Source of the DNA: JAWKIW01 sp046331175
GTDB taxonomy: Bacteria > Actinomycetota > Acidimicrobiia > Acidimicrobiales > Acidimicrobilacustridaceae
Assembly: GCA_046331175.1 (NCBI GenBank)
Contig: JAXLRI010000003.1
Span: 248,001 to 312,000 of the forward strand
Length of the DNA stretch: 64,000 nt
Direction: 5' to 3'
The position numbers and the translations under genes were made by a program. This document shows positions 25,143 through 33,037 of this stretch, in pieces (position 1 is the first letter of the stretch; every line of letters starts with the position of its first letter). The notes under the pieces are model-generated. The model did no database searches. It was given only the letters and a program-made list of their open reading frames with translations, and had not been told where the DNA came from.

Positions 25143-25865
25143 CTAGGCGACGGCCTCGCCGCGGTAGCGCTTGATCAGGTAGCCACCGCCGAGCATGGCG
25201 ATGGGGGCCCCGATGCCGCAGGTGACGCCACCGATGAACCAGCCGATGAGCCAGAAGAGCATGGCTTCGGAGGCGTGGCTGGTGGAGAGGTTGACCGACT
25301 CGCCGAGGGCGTCGGCGCCCTTGTCGTCCATGGCCGACAGCAGGGGCAGGAAGCCGAGGAACAGCCAGGCGGCGATGCCGAAGAGGAAGCAGAAGTAGTT
25401 GAGCAGGCCGAAGATCAGGCCGAAGATCACGCCGGCGATGATGTTGTTCGACGTGAGCTTGAACGCCGCGGCGACGTCGACCTTCTGGCCGTTGAGGGCC
25501 ATGTTGGCGCCCTTGGCGATGGCCACGTAGAGCACGCCGGAGATGGCGCCGCTGAGCAGGCCGATGATGATGCCGACGAAGTTGAAGCGGAAGCCCCCGA
25601 AGCTCGCTCCGGCGACGGCCACGGCGCTGATCACGGCGAAGATGATGGTGACGGCCACCAGGACCAGCCACAGCACGATCCACTCACCGATGTTCTGGAT
25701 GAACTTGTTCCAGGCGTAGCTCAGCGTGGAACCGATGTCGGTGCCGCCGCTGGCCGGCGAGCCGGCGCCCTGATCACCAGCCTGGTAGCCGGGGGCCTGC
25801 TCCGGCGGGTACCACTTCCCGTCGGACGCCTGCCACCACCCGGGACCTTGCGAACTATCGCTCAC
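25143..25865 (-). CDS. WWQASDGKWYPPE-motif membrane protein, copy 1
   Basis: A 240-residue protein of unknown function. The N terminus carries QGPGWWQASDGKWYPPEQ, a Trp-rich motif resembling the short N-terminal modules that precede membrane domains in actinobacteria. A Gly-rich linker and about five hydrophobic helices follow. The GTG at 25865 is preferred over the one at 25880 because GAGGAG then sits at normal distance. It is about 92% identical to the next gene, with the same length and no gaps. ACTCTA (25911-25916) reads as a minus-strand TAGAGT, a possible -10. Confidence 0.8.
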   Translation of the reverse strand: MSDSSQGPGWWQASDGKWYPPEQAPGYQAGDQGAGSPASGGTDIGSTLSYAWNKFIQNIGEWIVLWLVLVAVTIIFAVISAVAVAGASFGGFRFNFVGIIIGLLSGAISGVLYVAIAKGANMALNGQKVDVAAAFKLTSNNIIAGVIFGLIFGLLNYFCFLFGIAAWLFLGFLPLLSAMDDKGADALGESVNLSTSHASEAMLFWLIGWFIGGVTCGIGAPIAMLGGGYLIKRYRGEAVA

Positions 25866-26001
25866 GCCAGCACTCCTCACCTCGAGATGGTCGTCGGGAT
25901 CGACGGTCGAACTCTACGACCTGCGCCCGACCGGCTCGGTGATGGCGAGGGCGGTGGTGGCACCGGATCGGTCCACCGGACCCCCGCCGTTGGACGCGAC
26001 A

Positions 26002-26024
26002 GGGCCCCGCCAGCGGCGGGGCCC
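26002..26024 (-). terminator. Terminator after membrane protein copy 2
   Basis: GGGCCCCGCC (26002-26011) pairs with GGCGGGGCCC (26015-26024) around an AGC loop, just downstream of the gene at 26053. Confidence 0.65.
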
Positions 26025-26052
26025 CGTGCGATCAGGTCGGTGGTCGAGCGAG

Positions 26053-26775
26053 CTAGGCGACGGCCTCGCCGCGGTAGCGCTTGACCAGGTAGCCACCGCC
26101 GAGCATGGCGATGGGGGCCCCGATGCCGCAGGTGACGCCACCGATGAACCAGCCGATGAGCCAGAACACCATGGCCTCGCCGGCGTGGCTCGTCGACAGG
26201 TTGACCGACTCGCCGAGGGCGTCGGCGCCCTTGTCGTCCATGGCCGACAGCACGGGCAGGAAGCCGAGGAACAGCCACGCCGCGATGCCGAACAGGAAGC
26301 AGAAGTAGTTGAGCAGGCCGTAGATGAGCCCGAAGATCACGCCGGCGATGATGTTGTTCGACGTGAGCTTGAAGGCGGCGGCGACGTCGACCTTCTGGCC
26401 GTTCAGGGCCATGTTGGCGCCCTTGGCGATGGCCACGTAGAGCACGCCGGCGACGGCGCCACCGAGCAGGCCGATGATGATGCCGAGGAAGTTGAAGCGG
26501 AAGCTGGAGAAGCTGGCGCCCGCCACGGCCACGGCGCTGATCACGGCGAACACGATGGTGACGGCGACCAGCACCAGCCACAGCACGATCCACTCACCGA
26601 TGTTCTGGATGAACTTGTTCCAGGCGTAGCTCAGGGTCGAGCCGATGTCGGTCCCACCGCTGGCCTGCCCTCCGGCGGCCTGGCCACCGTCCTGGTAGCC
26701 GGGTGCCTGCTCGGGTGGGTACCACTTGCCGTCAGAGGCCTGCCACCAGCCCGGGCCTTGCGAGGTGTCGCTCAC
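26053..26775 (-). CDS. WWQASDGKWYPPE-motif membrane protein, copy 2
   Basis: Paralogue of the adjacent gene: 240 residues, about 18 substitutions and no gaps. The changes cluster in the Gly-rich linker after the WYPPEQAPGYQ motif and are mostly Ile/Val/Leu or Ser/Gly/Ala swaps in the helices, so both copies appear under selection. GAAGGAG precedes the chosen GTG. TATACA lies 38 bases upstream of it. The downstream hairpin separates it from copy 1, so the two are likely transcribed independently. Function unknown. Confidence 0.8.
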   Translation of the reverse strand: MSDTSQGPGWWQASDGKWYPPEQAPGYQDGGQAAGGQASGGTDIGSTLSYAWNKFIQNIGEWIVLWLVLVAVTIVFAVISAVAVAGASFSSFRFNFLGIIIGLLGGAVAGVLYVAIAKGANMALNGQKVDVAAAFKLTSNNIIAGVIFGLIYGLLNYFCFLFGIAAWLFLGFLPVLSAMDDKGADALGESVNLSTSHAGEAMVFWLIGWFIGGVTCGIGAPIAMLGGGYLVKRYRGEAVA

Positions 26776-26813
26776 GCCACACTCCTTCACCTACGAGGGT
26801 TGTCGGCGCGCAC

Positions 26814-26819
26814 TGTATA
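26814..26819 (-). promoter_or_regulatory. Possible -10 box for membrane protein copy 2
   Basis: TATACA on the minus strand, 38 bases before the GTG at 26775. No convincing -35 element is visible. Confidence 0.4.
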
Positions 26820-26896
26820 CCGGGCGGCCCGGCCCGGCTGACGAACGTGGGGCGCGGGGCGGTCGCGGTGACGGCCGTCACCAGCGCGGCCGGGGC

Positions 26897-27595
26897 TCAG
26901 GCGGTCGGCCCGACCAGCCCGGCCTGGCGCAGGCGGTGGATGGCGGCGCAGACGGCGAAGGCGCTCATGCCGAGCTCGCGGATGATGTCGGCCACGGTGC
27001 GCCGGCCGTCGAGCAGGGCGAGGACGTCCCAGTCGGCGGCGGCGATGGTGACGCTCTCACCCTCGAGGTGGCGCACCGGCGCCATGACGAGCGAGGTCGA
27101 CGGGACCGACTCGGCGATGACCTTCCAGGCCTCGACCCGGCGCTCGGCCTCGGCCAGCAGCTCGGTGTGGTCGAAGGCGAAGCGGGTGCCGAGGGGGTGG
27201 CTGGCCCCCGGGGCGAAGGCGAACCGGTCGCGGCTCGGCAGCGCCAGCTCGAAGATGGTGCCCAGGGTCTGGTCGCGCAGCACCTGCTCGACCCGGACGG
27301 GGTCGGCGCCGTTGGCGATGACGGCGTCGCACAGCGAGCCGTCGCGCCGCGCCCGGGCCGAGGCATCCCACCAGCCGTCGGCGTCGGTGATGCCCGACCC
27401 GATGAACACCTGCTGCAGCGTGGGCCCGCTCTCGGAGAGCGCCACCGTGACGCGCCCCTCGTGCACGACCACCACCGCCGGGCTCCGCCCGGTGAACTCG
27501 AGCACCCCGGACTGGGCGGTGCCGGCGAGGAAGCCGAGCAGGTCGCCCAGGGGGAGCTCGTCGAGGCTTCCCGCCAGCGCCGATCCCACGCTCAT
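26897..27595 (-). CDS. DUF4388-domain protein
   Basis: A 232-residue soluble protein. The N-terminal half matches the DUF4388 pattern seen in bacterial signalling proteins: SLDELPLGDLLGFLAGTAQSGVLEF followed by a strand-rich VVVVHEGRVTVALSESG. The C-terminal third looks like a small winged helix (LLDGRRTVADIIRELG, AICAAIHRLRQAGLVG-like). The ATG at 27595 is 6 bases after TAGCGT. It is divergent from the conservon operon, so a role in the same signalling pathway is possible but not shown. Confidence 0.8.
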   Translation of the reverse strand: MSVGSALAGSLDELPLGDLLGFLAGTAQSGVLEFTGRSPAVVVVHEGRVTVALSESGPTLQQVFIGSGITDADGWWDASARARRDGSLCDAVIANGADPVRVEQVLRDQTLGTIFELALPSRDRFAFAPGASHPLGTRFAFDHTELLAEAERRVEAWKVIAESVPSTSLVMAPVRHLEGESVTIAAADWDVLALLDGRRTVADIIRELGMSAFAVCAAIHRLRQAGLVGPTA

Positions 27596-27956
27596 GGCCC
27601 GACGCTAGTGCGCCGGGCCCGGTCACCGCCCGACGAGGGGGCCTCACCGAGGGTGGTCAGCCCTGCCGCCGGGAGTGCCCGAGGGGCGCCGGCGGCGCGT
27701 GGGCCGATCGGATCATTCTGCGCGGGTCGGCGCCGCCAGGGGCCGAGTATCCACCCCAGACACCCTCTGACCAGGGACAATCGCCCCGCGGTGCCAGCGG
27801 TTCGGGGGGACCAGCACCGTGACAACCGGGGGTCCGTCGCCTCAACATCGGCGGCAGCCGGTCGAAAGGAACACGGGTGTGGCGTCAGGCGCCACGCGTG
27901 GGGGTTCGCCCCGCAGGGGGATGGGACAACGTGATGCGAGACAGCCGAGGCTCGAC
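27596..27956. other. 361-base intergenic region before the conservon
   Basis: Shared upstream region of the DUF4388 gene and the conservon. It holds the DUF4388 -10 box (27602-27607) and a short hairpin GTGGCG/CGCCAC at 27879-27895. Two weak -10-like strings for the plus strand are TATCCA near 27748 and GACAAT near 27776. I see no reading frame with convincing coding character here and cannot place the conservon promoter with confidence. Confidence 0.5.
27602..27607 (-). promoter_or_regulatory. -10 box for leaderless DUF4388 transcript
   Basis: TAGCGT on the minus strand, 6 bases before the ATG at 27595. Confidence 0.5.
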
Positions 27957-30629
27957 ATGCTGAAGAACCTGAAGGTCGGCACCAAGCTCATCGTCATCCT
28001 CGTGGCGCCGGTGCTGGTGCTGCTCGGATTGGCGTGGGTGGGTGCGTCCTCCCGCCTCGACGCCGCCGGCAACGCCGCCCGGGTCGGTGAGCTGACCCAG
28101 TACTCCCAGGCGAACGCCGCCCTGGCGTACCAGCTCGAGATCGAGGGCCTGTACTCCGCCGAGTACATGGCCAGCCTCAAGAAGGCGGGTGACGCCGAGC
28201 TCAAGGAGCAGCGGCTCAAGACCGACGCCGCCAAGAAGAGCTACGAGGACGCGGTCAAGACCTACGACCCGGGCCGCGGCTACCCGGCGGTGCAGGAGGC
28301 CCTCAAGCGGGTCGACGGCCGCCTGGTCTCGCTGTCGGTCAACCGGAACTCGGTCGACGCCATCCAGACCGACCCGACCAACGCCATCGAGCAGTACTCG
28401 AACACCATCGAGGCGCTGCTGAAGGTCAACCAGGAGATCTCCCGGACCATCACCGAGCCGAACCTGGCCCGCGACTTCCAGTCGTTCGTGAACATGCAGG
28501 CCATCGGCTACAACCGGTCCAAGGAGGCGATGTACGCCACCGCCGTGGTCGCCGTCGGGTACTACCCGCAGCAGTTCCCGACCACGTCGGCGCCCGAGCC
28601 GCCCAAGTGCACGAGCTTCGACAACCAGGGCTGCTCCGTCTTCACCAAGCTGACCAACGCCGGTGAGGACGTCTCCCGGGCCGACAGCGCCTACACCGAC
28701 AACGCCTCGGCCACCCAGAAGCAGCTCTATCGGGACAAGCTGGCCAACAACCAGTACGAGGAGCTGAAGCGCCAGCTCTTCGACGCCGCCACCGCCACCG
28801 GCACCAACGCCAACGACCTGCGGGCCGGCAGCCGTCCCCTCCAGCTCGACGCCTGGATGAAGGCGACCACCTCGTACCTCGACTCGATCAAGAAGGCCCA
28901 GGACGAGCTGCTCGCCAGCACCCAGGCCCAGGCCGACAACCTGCAGAGCTCGGCTCGCCAGGAGGCCCTCGTCTACGGGGTGTTCGCCGGTGGCGCCATC
29001 ATCATCGCCCTGATCATCGCCTTCTACGTCGCTCGGGCCACCACCCGGCCGCTGAAGGAGCTGACCAGCGCCGCCTACTCGCTGTCGACCGACAAGCTGC
29101 CGGCCCTGGTCGAGCGCCTCCGGAACCCCGAGGAGGCCGAGGGCGAGTCGCTGGCGTCGACGCTGACGCCCATCGACATCAACACCAAGGACGAGATCGG
29201 CCAGCTGGCCGACGCCTTCAACTCGATCCAGCAGGTGACCGTCGAGGTGGCCGAGGAGCAGGCCCAGCTGCTCCGCAAGGGCATCGGCGACATCTTCATC
29301 AACCTGGCCCGCCGCAACCAGACGCTCCTCGACCGCCAGATCGAGTTCATCGACCAGCTCGAGGCGAACGAGGAAGACCCCGACCAGCTCGACAACCTGT
29401 TCAAGCTCGACCACCTCGCCACCCGCATGCGACGCAACGCTGAGTCGCTGCTGGTGCTGGCGGGCGCCGAGCCGCCCCGCCGCCGTGGTCGCCCGGTCGC
29501 CCTCGCCGACGTGGTCCGCGTGGCCATCGGCGAGGTCGAGGACTTCGCCCGCATCCAGCTGCTGGCCCTCGACGAGGCCACCGTCGGCGGCAACGTGGCG
29601 GTCGACCTCGCCCACCTGCTGTCCGAGCTCATGGAGAACGCCACCCACTTCTCCCCGCCGGACACCATGGTCGAGATCGTCGGCCACCGCTCCGACGACG
29701 GCAGCTACATCCTCTCGGTGTCCGACCAGGGCATCGGCATGAGCGCCGACCAGCTGGCCGAGGCCAACATCCAGCTGTCCCGACCCCCGCTGGTCGGCCT
29801 GGCCCTGTCCCGCTCCCTCGGCTTCATCGTGATCGGCCGTCTGGCGCAGCGCTTCGACATCAGCGTCAAGCTCACCGCCAGCCCCTCCGGTGGCGTCACC
29901 GCCCTGGTCACCCTGCCCACCGACCTCGTCACCTACGAGGGCGAGGAGGCCCCGCCGGCGGCGGCGCCGGTCGACGAGGCCCCCGCCGAGGCGTTCGCGC
30001 CGCCGGCCGAGGAGGAGCCCGAGACCATCGTCCTCGACGAGGTCGAGGTGGTCGAGGAGGAGGCCACCCCGGTGGTCGAGCCCGAGCCCGAGGCCGAGCC
30101 CGTCGGGGCCGACCTCGGCGACGACCTGCTCGACGAGGTGCTCGACGAGCCCCTCGAGGTGCCCGAGGGCGACGAGTTCGAGCGGGGGCTGCAGTCGCTG
30201 GTGAGCGACGAGCTGCCCGCCGGTCCGATCGAGTCCGACACGCCGGGCACGCCGCCGACCGAGCCGACCACGTTCCCCGAGCCCGAACCGGTGGCCGAGG
30301 TCGAGCCCGAGCCGGTGGCCGAAGCCGAGGTCGAGGCCGAGCCCGAGCCCGAGCCGGCCGTGGCCGGGCTCACCGTCGCCGAGCAGGTCGCGGCGGCGTC
30401 GCGGGCCGAGGCCAAGGCGGCCGAGCTCACCGCCGCCGGCCTGGTCCGGCGCACGCCGAAGAAGCGGTCCGAGGCCGCCGTCGGGGGCGGGGCCCCCGGC
30501 CAGGCCGCCCGCACCACGGGTGCCACCCAGCGCTCGCCCGAAGAGGTCCGCAAGATGCTGTCCCGCTACCGCTCCGGCCTCAACCGTGGCCGGGGTTCCG
30601 CCGATGGGTCCGAGAGCACCGATTCGTAG
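27957..30629 (+). CDS. cvnA: Conservon sensor histidine kinase-like protein (CvnA type)
   Basis: An 890-residue membrane sensor. The first helix (LIVILVAPVLVLLGLAWVG, about 11-30) is followed by an external nitrate-sensor-like helical domain of about 300 residues with a Cys pair (PPKCTSFDNQGC). The second helix (about 340-362), a HAMP linker and an ATPase domain follow, with an N box HLLSELMENATHFSPP and DQGIGM. No classical phospho-accepting His box stands out, as is usual for CvnA proteins. The last 230 residues are a Glu/Pro-rich disordered tail ending in a basic RKMLSRYRSGLNRGRG segment. The frame is open to 27819, but MLKNLKVGTKL is the family-like start. Heads a four-gene operon. Confidence 0.9.
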   Translation: MLKNLKVGTKLIVILVAPVLVLLGLAWVGASSRLDAAGNAARVGELTQYSQANAALAYQLEIEGLYSAEYMASLKKAGDAELKEQRLKTDAAKKSYEDAVKTYDPGRGYPAVQEALKRVDGRLVSLSVNRNSVDAIQTDPTNAIEQYSNTIEALLKVNQEISRTITEPNLARDFQSFVNMQAIGYNRSKEAMYATAVVAVGYYPQQFPTTSAPEPPKCTSFDNQGCSVFTKLTNAGEDVSRADSAYTDNASATQKQLYRDKLANNQYEELKRQLFDAATATGTNANDLRAGSRPLQLDAWMKATTSYLDSIKKAQDELLASTQAQADNLQSSARQEALVYGVFAGGAIIIALIIAFYVARATTRPLKELTSAAYSLSTDKLPALVERLRNPEEAEGESLASTLTPIDINTKDEIGQLADAFNSIQQVTVEVAEEQAQLLRKGIGDIFINLARRNQTLLDRQIEFIDQLEANEEDPDQLDNLFKLDHLATRMRRNAESLLVLAGAEPPRRRGRPVALADVVRVAIGEVEDFARIQLLALDEATVGGNVAVDLAHLLSELMENATHFSPPDTMVEIVGHRSDDGSYILSVSDQGIGMSADQLAEANIQLSRPPLVGLALSRSLGFIVIGRLAQRFDISVKLTASPSGGVTALVTLPTDLVTYEGEEAPPAAAPVDEAPAEAFAPPAEEEPETIVLDEVEVVEEEATPVVEPEPEAEPVGADLGDDLLDEVLDEPLEVPEGDEFERGLQSLVSDELPAGPIESDTPGTPPTEPTTFPEPEPVAEVEPEPVAEAEVEAEPEPEPAVAGLTVAEQVAAASRAEAKAAELTAAGLVRRTPKKRSEAAVGGGAPGQAARTTGATQRSPEEVRKMLSRYRSGLNRGRGSADGSESTDS

Positions 30630-30707
30630 GCCCGGGCGACCGATTCCTGACATGCTGGAGGCCGGGCCGGCCTTCGAGCCCCCGCAGATCCGGAGGATCA
30701 ACGAACC

Positions 30708-31130
30708 ATGACCGAACTGAGCGCCGAGGCCAGGAACCTCAACTGGCTCGTGCAGAACTTCGCCGAGCGGGTGCCCGGGGTGAACGAAGCCGTCGTGGTC
30801 TCGTCCGACGGCCTGCCCATCGCGACGTCGTCCGGTCTCGACCGTGACGCGGCCGATCGCTTCGCCGCCGTCGCCTCCGGTCTCATCGGCCTCGCCTACG
30901 GCGCCGCCGGCCGCTTCGGCGGCGGGGCGGTCAACGAGGTCATCATCGAGATGGAGAACGCCTTCCTCTTCGTGACCGGCATCAGCGACGGCTCCTGCCT
31001 GGCGACCGTGGCGTCGGCCGAGTGCGACGTCGGCCTCGTCGGCTACGAGATGGCCGTCCTGGTCGAGAAGGCCGGCAACGTCCTCACGCCCGAGATCCGG
31101 GCTGAGCTCCAGTCTGCGCTTCCGAGATGA
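30708..31130 (+). CDS. cvnB: Roadblock/LC7-domain protein (CvnB type)
   Basis: A 140-residue single-domain Roadblock protein, the type that binds and regulates small Ras-like GTPases (compare MglB). Characteristic stretches are LVQNFAERVPGVNEAVVVSSDGLPIA and VNEVIIEMENAFLFVTGISDGSCLAT. CCGGAGG lies upstream of the ATG. Its stop overlaps the DUF742 start (ATGA). The likely partner is the GTPase two genes on. Confidence 0.95.
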   Translation: MTELSAEARNLNWLVQNFAERVPGVNEAVVVSSDGLPIATSSGLDRDAADRFAAVASGLIGLAYGAAGRFGGGAVNEVIIEMENAFLFVTGISDGSCLATVASAECDVGLVGYEMAVLVEKAGNVLTPEIRAELQSALPR

Positions 31131-31513
31131 GCGACATCAGCGACGACGAGGACGAAGACCGGTTCTTCAAGCCCCGGCCCTACCAGATCACTGGTGGCCG
31201 GACGAAGGTCGACGTCCCGGACCTCGCGCTCGAGACCCTGCTGAAGGTCACGGCCCAAGGCACGTCAGCCGCACCCCGGCTGGCGCTCGAGCGCAAGAAG
31301 ATCGCGTCGCTGTGCGTCACACCCATCTCGGTGGCCGAGGTCTCGGCCCATCTCAGCGTTCCCCTCGGCGTCGCCAAGGTGTTGGTCGGCGACATGATCA
31401 TCGAGGGCTTCCTCTCCTACTTCCAGCCGCAGTACGCGCAGGCCGGTGCGGGTAGCGACCGCCCCGACCTCAAACTCCTCGAAAGGGTGCTCGATGGCCT
31501 TCAAGCGCTCTGA
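31127..31513 (+). CDS. cvnC: DUF742 protein (CvnC type)
   Basis: A 128-residue protein with the DUF742 hallmark RPYQITGGRTKV near residue 17 and a helix-turn-helix-like C-terminal part (ISVAEVSAHLSVPLGVAKVLVGDMI). In characterised conservons this protein joins the membrane complex with the kinase, Roadblock protein and GTPase. Its start overlaps the Roadblock stop, and its last 20 bases overlap the GTPase gene in another frame. Confidence 0.93.
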   Translation: MSDISDDEDEDRFFKPRPYQITGGRTKVDVPDLALETLLKVTAQGTSAAPRLALERKKIASLCVTPISVAEVSAHLSVPLGVAKVLVGDMIIEGFLSYFQPQYAQAGAGSDRPDLKLLERVLDGLQAL

Positions 31514-32108
31514 GGCTCCGGCCTCGGCAGAACCCGCTCCGGACGACAGCGCTCCACTTCCGGTCAAGATCATCGTGGCCGGCGGGTTCGCGGTGGGCAA
31601 GACCACGTTCGTGGGCTCCATCTCGGAGATCGCACCCCTCACGACCGAGGCGGCCATGACCAAGATGGCCGAGGGCATCGACGAGACCGGTGGCACCAAC
31701 ACCGGCAAGACGTCGACCACGGTCGCCATGGACTTCGGGCGCATCACCTTGGGCTCGGACCTGATCCTGTACCTGTTCGGCACGCCCGGACAGGACCGGT
31801 TCAAGTTCATGTGGGACGACCTGGTGCGCGGGGCCATCGGCGCCGTGGTGCTGGTCGACACCAGCCGCCTGGCCGACTGCTTCCCGGCGGTCGACTACAT
31901 GGAGACCCAGGGCGTGCCGTTCATCGTGGCGATCAACCTGTTCCACGGCAAGCAGTACCACTCCACCAACGACGTGCGGGAGGCCCTGGCCATCCCCACC
32001 GACGTCCCGATCATCACCACCGATGCTCGCGACCGCGGCGCCACCAAGACGGCGCTGCTCGAGCTGGTGCAGCACGCCCTGATCCGGGCCACGGCGACCG
32101 CCGGCTGA
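31494..32108 (+). CDS. cvnD: Conservon small GTPase (CvnD type)
   Basis: A 204-residue Ras-like ATP/GTP-binding protein. P-loop AGGFAVGKTTFVGS lies near residue 28, switch I contains ETGGTNTGKTSTTVAMDFG, and G3 is LFGTPGQDRF. The G4 position reads VAINLF instead of NKxD, the usual conservon divergence. GAAAGGG precedes the ATG, which lies inside the end of cvnC. The output probably reaches gene expression or the envelope through the Roadblock partner; the signal is unknown. A hairpin terminator follows. Confidence 0.94.
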   Translation: MAFKRSEAPASAEPAPDDSAPLPVKIIVAGGFAVGKTTFVGSISEIAPLTTEAAMTKMAEGIDETGGTNTGKTSTTVAMDFGRITLGSDLILYLFGTPGQDRFKFMWDDLVRGAIGAVVLVDTSRLADCFPAVDYMETQGVPFIVAINLFHGKQYHSTNDVREALAIPTDVPIITTDARDRGATKTALLELVQHALIRATATAG

Positions 32109-32128
32109 TCCCACCCACCTGATCGAGG

Positions 32129-32157
32129 CACCGGCGCCGCGTCGAGCGGCGCCGGTG
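32129..32157 (+). terminator. Terminator of the conservon operon
   Basis: CACCGGCGCCGC (32129-32140) pairs perfectly with GCGGCGCCGGTG (32146-32157) around a GTCGA loop. Confidence 0.7.
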
Positions 32158-32230
32158 GCGCGTCCGGCCCCGGGCGGCGTGACCGCCGGGCGGCGAGCGC
32201 CGGCTGCCTCCGGTGGCCGCGGACGCGTGA

Positions 32231-32935
32231 TCACGCTGGATCGAGGAGGGACCCGGCTGCGTCCCGGGGGGCCGACGGGAGCCGGCCGATGGCGTCGATG
32301 ACCAGGTCGAGGCCGACGTCGAACTCGTCCGCGAAGTCGTAGCCGGGCTGGAGCACGTGCTCGACGGCGAAGGCCACGAAGTTCGGGTACTCGTCGACCG
32401 GCATGGCCGCCATGACCTCGCTGGCCAGCTCGTGCACCTCGTCGGTCCCCTCGAAGGGCAGCGCCGCCTCCTGGACGGCGAAGCCGTAGAGGTAGGCGTC
32501 GAAGAACGCGTTGGCGTGGGCGACGTCGGCCATGGCGAAGCCGGCCGTGCGCAGCAGCCCGATCATGGCGTCGTGGTGGCGGAGGGTGGCCGGGCCGGGG
32601 GAGCGGCGGGACTCCATCAGCCCGACGGCCCAAGGGTGCCGGCGCAGCACGTCGCGCATCGAGTGGCCTCGACGGAGGAGCTCGGTCCGCCAGTCGCTGG
32701 CGCCGTCGGGCTGGTCGATCTCGGCGAAGACGAGGTCGACGGCGCCGTCGAGGATGGCCTCCTTGTTGGCGACGTGGTGGTACACCGCCATGGGCTTGAC
32801 GCCCAGGGCGTCGGCCAGCGAACGGATGGTGACCCCGCCGATGCCGTCGGCATCGGCCAGCGCGACCGCGGCGCGCAGGACCCGGTCGCGGGTGAGGGGC
32901 GCACGGCGGGCGTCGGTGTCGGAGCTCGGGGCCAT
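32231..32935 (-). CDS. TetR-family transcriptional regulator
   Basis: A 234-residue repressor. The N-terminal helix-turn-helix reads TRDRVLRAAVALADADGIGG then VTIRSLADALGVKPMAVYHH; the ligand domain follows. The open frame begins at 32986, but the ATG at 32935 has GGAGGA at normal distance and avoids running into the operator. It is divergent from an alcohol dehydrogenase-like gene. The shared intergenic region carries two tandem palindromes that are the obvious binding sites, so it should repress both genes until a ligand binds. Confidence 0.92.
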   Translation of the reverse strand: MAPSSDTDARRAPLTRDRVLRAAVALADADGIGGVTIRSLADALGVKPMAVYHHVANKEAILDGAVDLVFAEIDQPDGASDWRTELLRRGHSMRDVLRRHPWAVGLMESRRSPGPATLRHHDAMIGLLRTAGFAMADVAHANAFFDAYLYGFAVQEAALPFEGTDEVHELASEVMAAMPVDEYPNFVAFAVEHVLQPGYDFADEFDVGLDLVIDAIGRLPSAPRDAAGSLLDPA

Positions 32936-32989
32936 GGCGTCCTCCGTACGGGGCGGCGGGTGGGGGTTGCGCCCTGCCTCCGGCATGGT

Positions 32990-33020
32990 ACCGTACTAAG
33001 TACACCGTACAAAGTACGGT
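32990..33020. promoter_or_regulatory. Tandem palindromic TetR operator
   Basis: Two 14-base direct repeats abut each other (32990-33003 and 33004-33017) and differ at one base. Each is a GTAC-N3-GTAC palindrome. The second extends to a perfect 17-base palindrome ACCGTAC-AAA-GTACGGT (33004-33020). A further CCGTACGG lies at 32944-32951, near the regulator start. Location between divergent tetR and target genes fits an operator for cooperative binding. Confidence 0.75.
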
Positions 33021-33037
33021 TCGACGAGGAGGACCTC

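Noticed and set aside
26002..26024. GC-rich intergenic palindromes as CRISPR repeats
   Set aside because: Single hairpins at gene ends without regularly spaced copies; they fit terminators.
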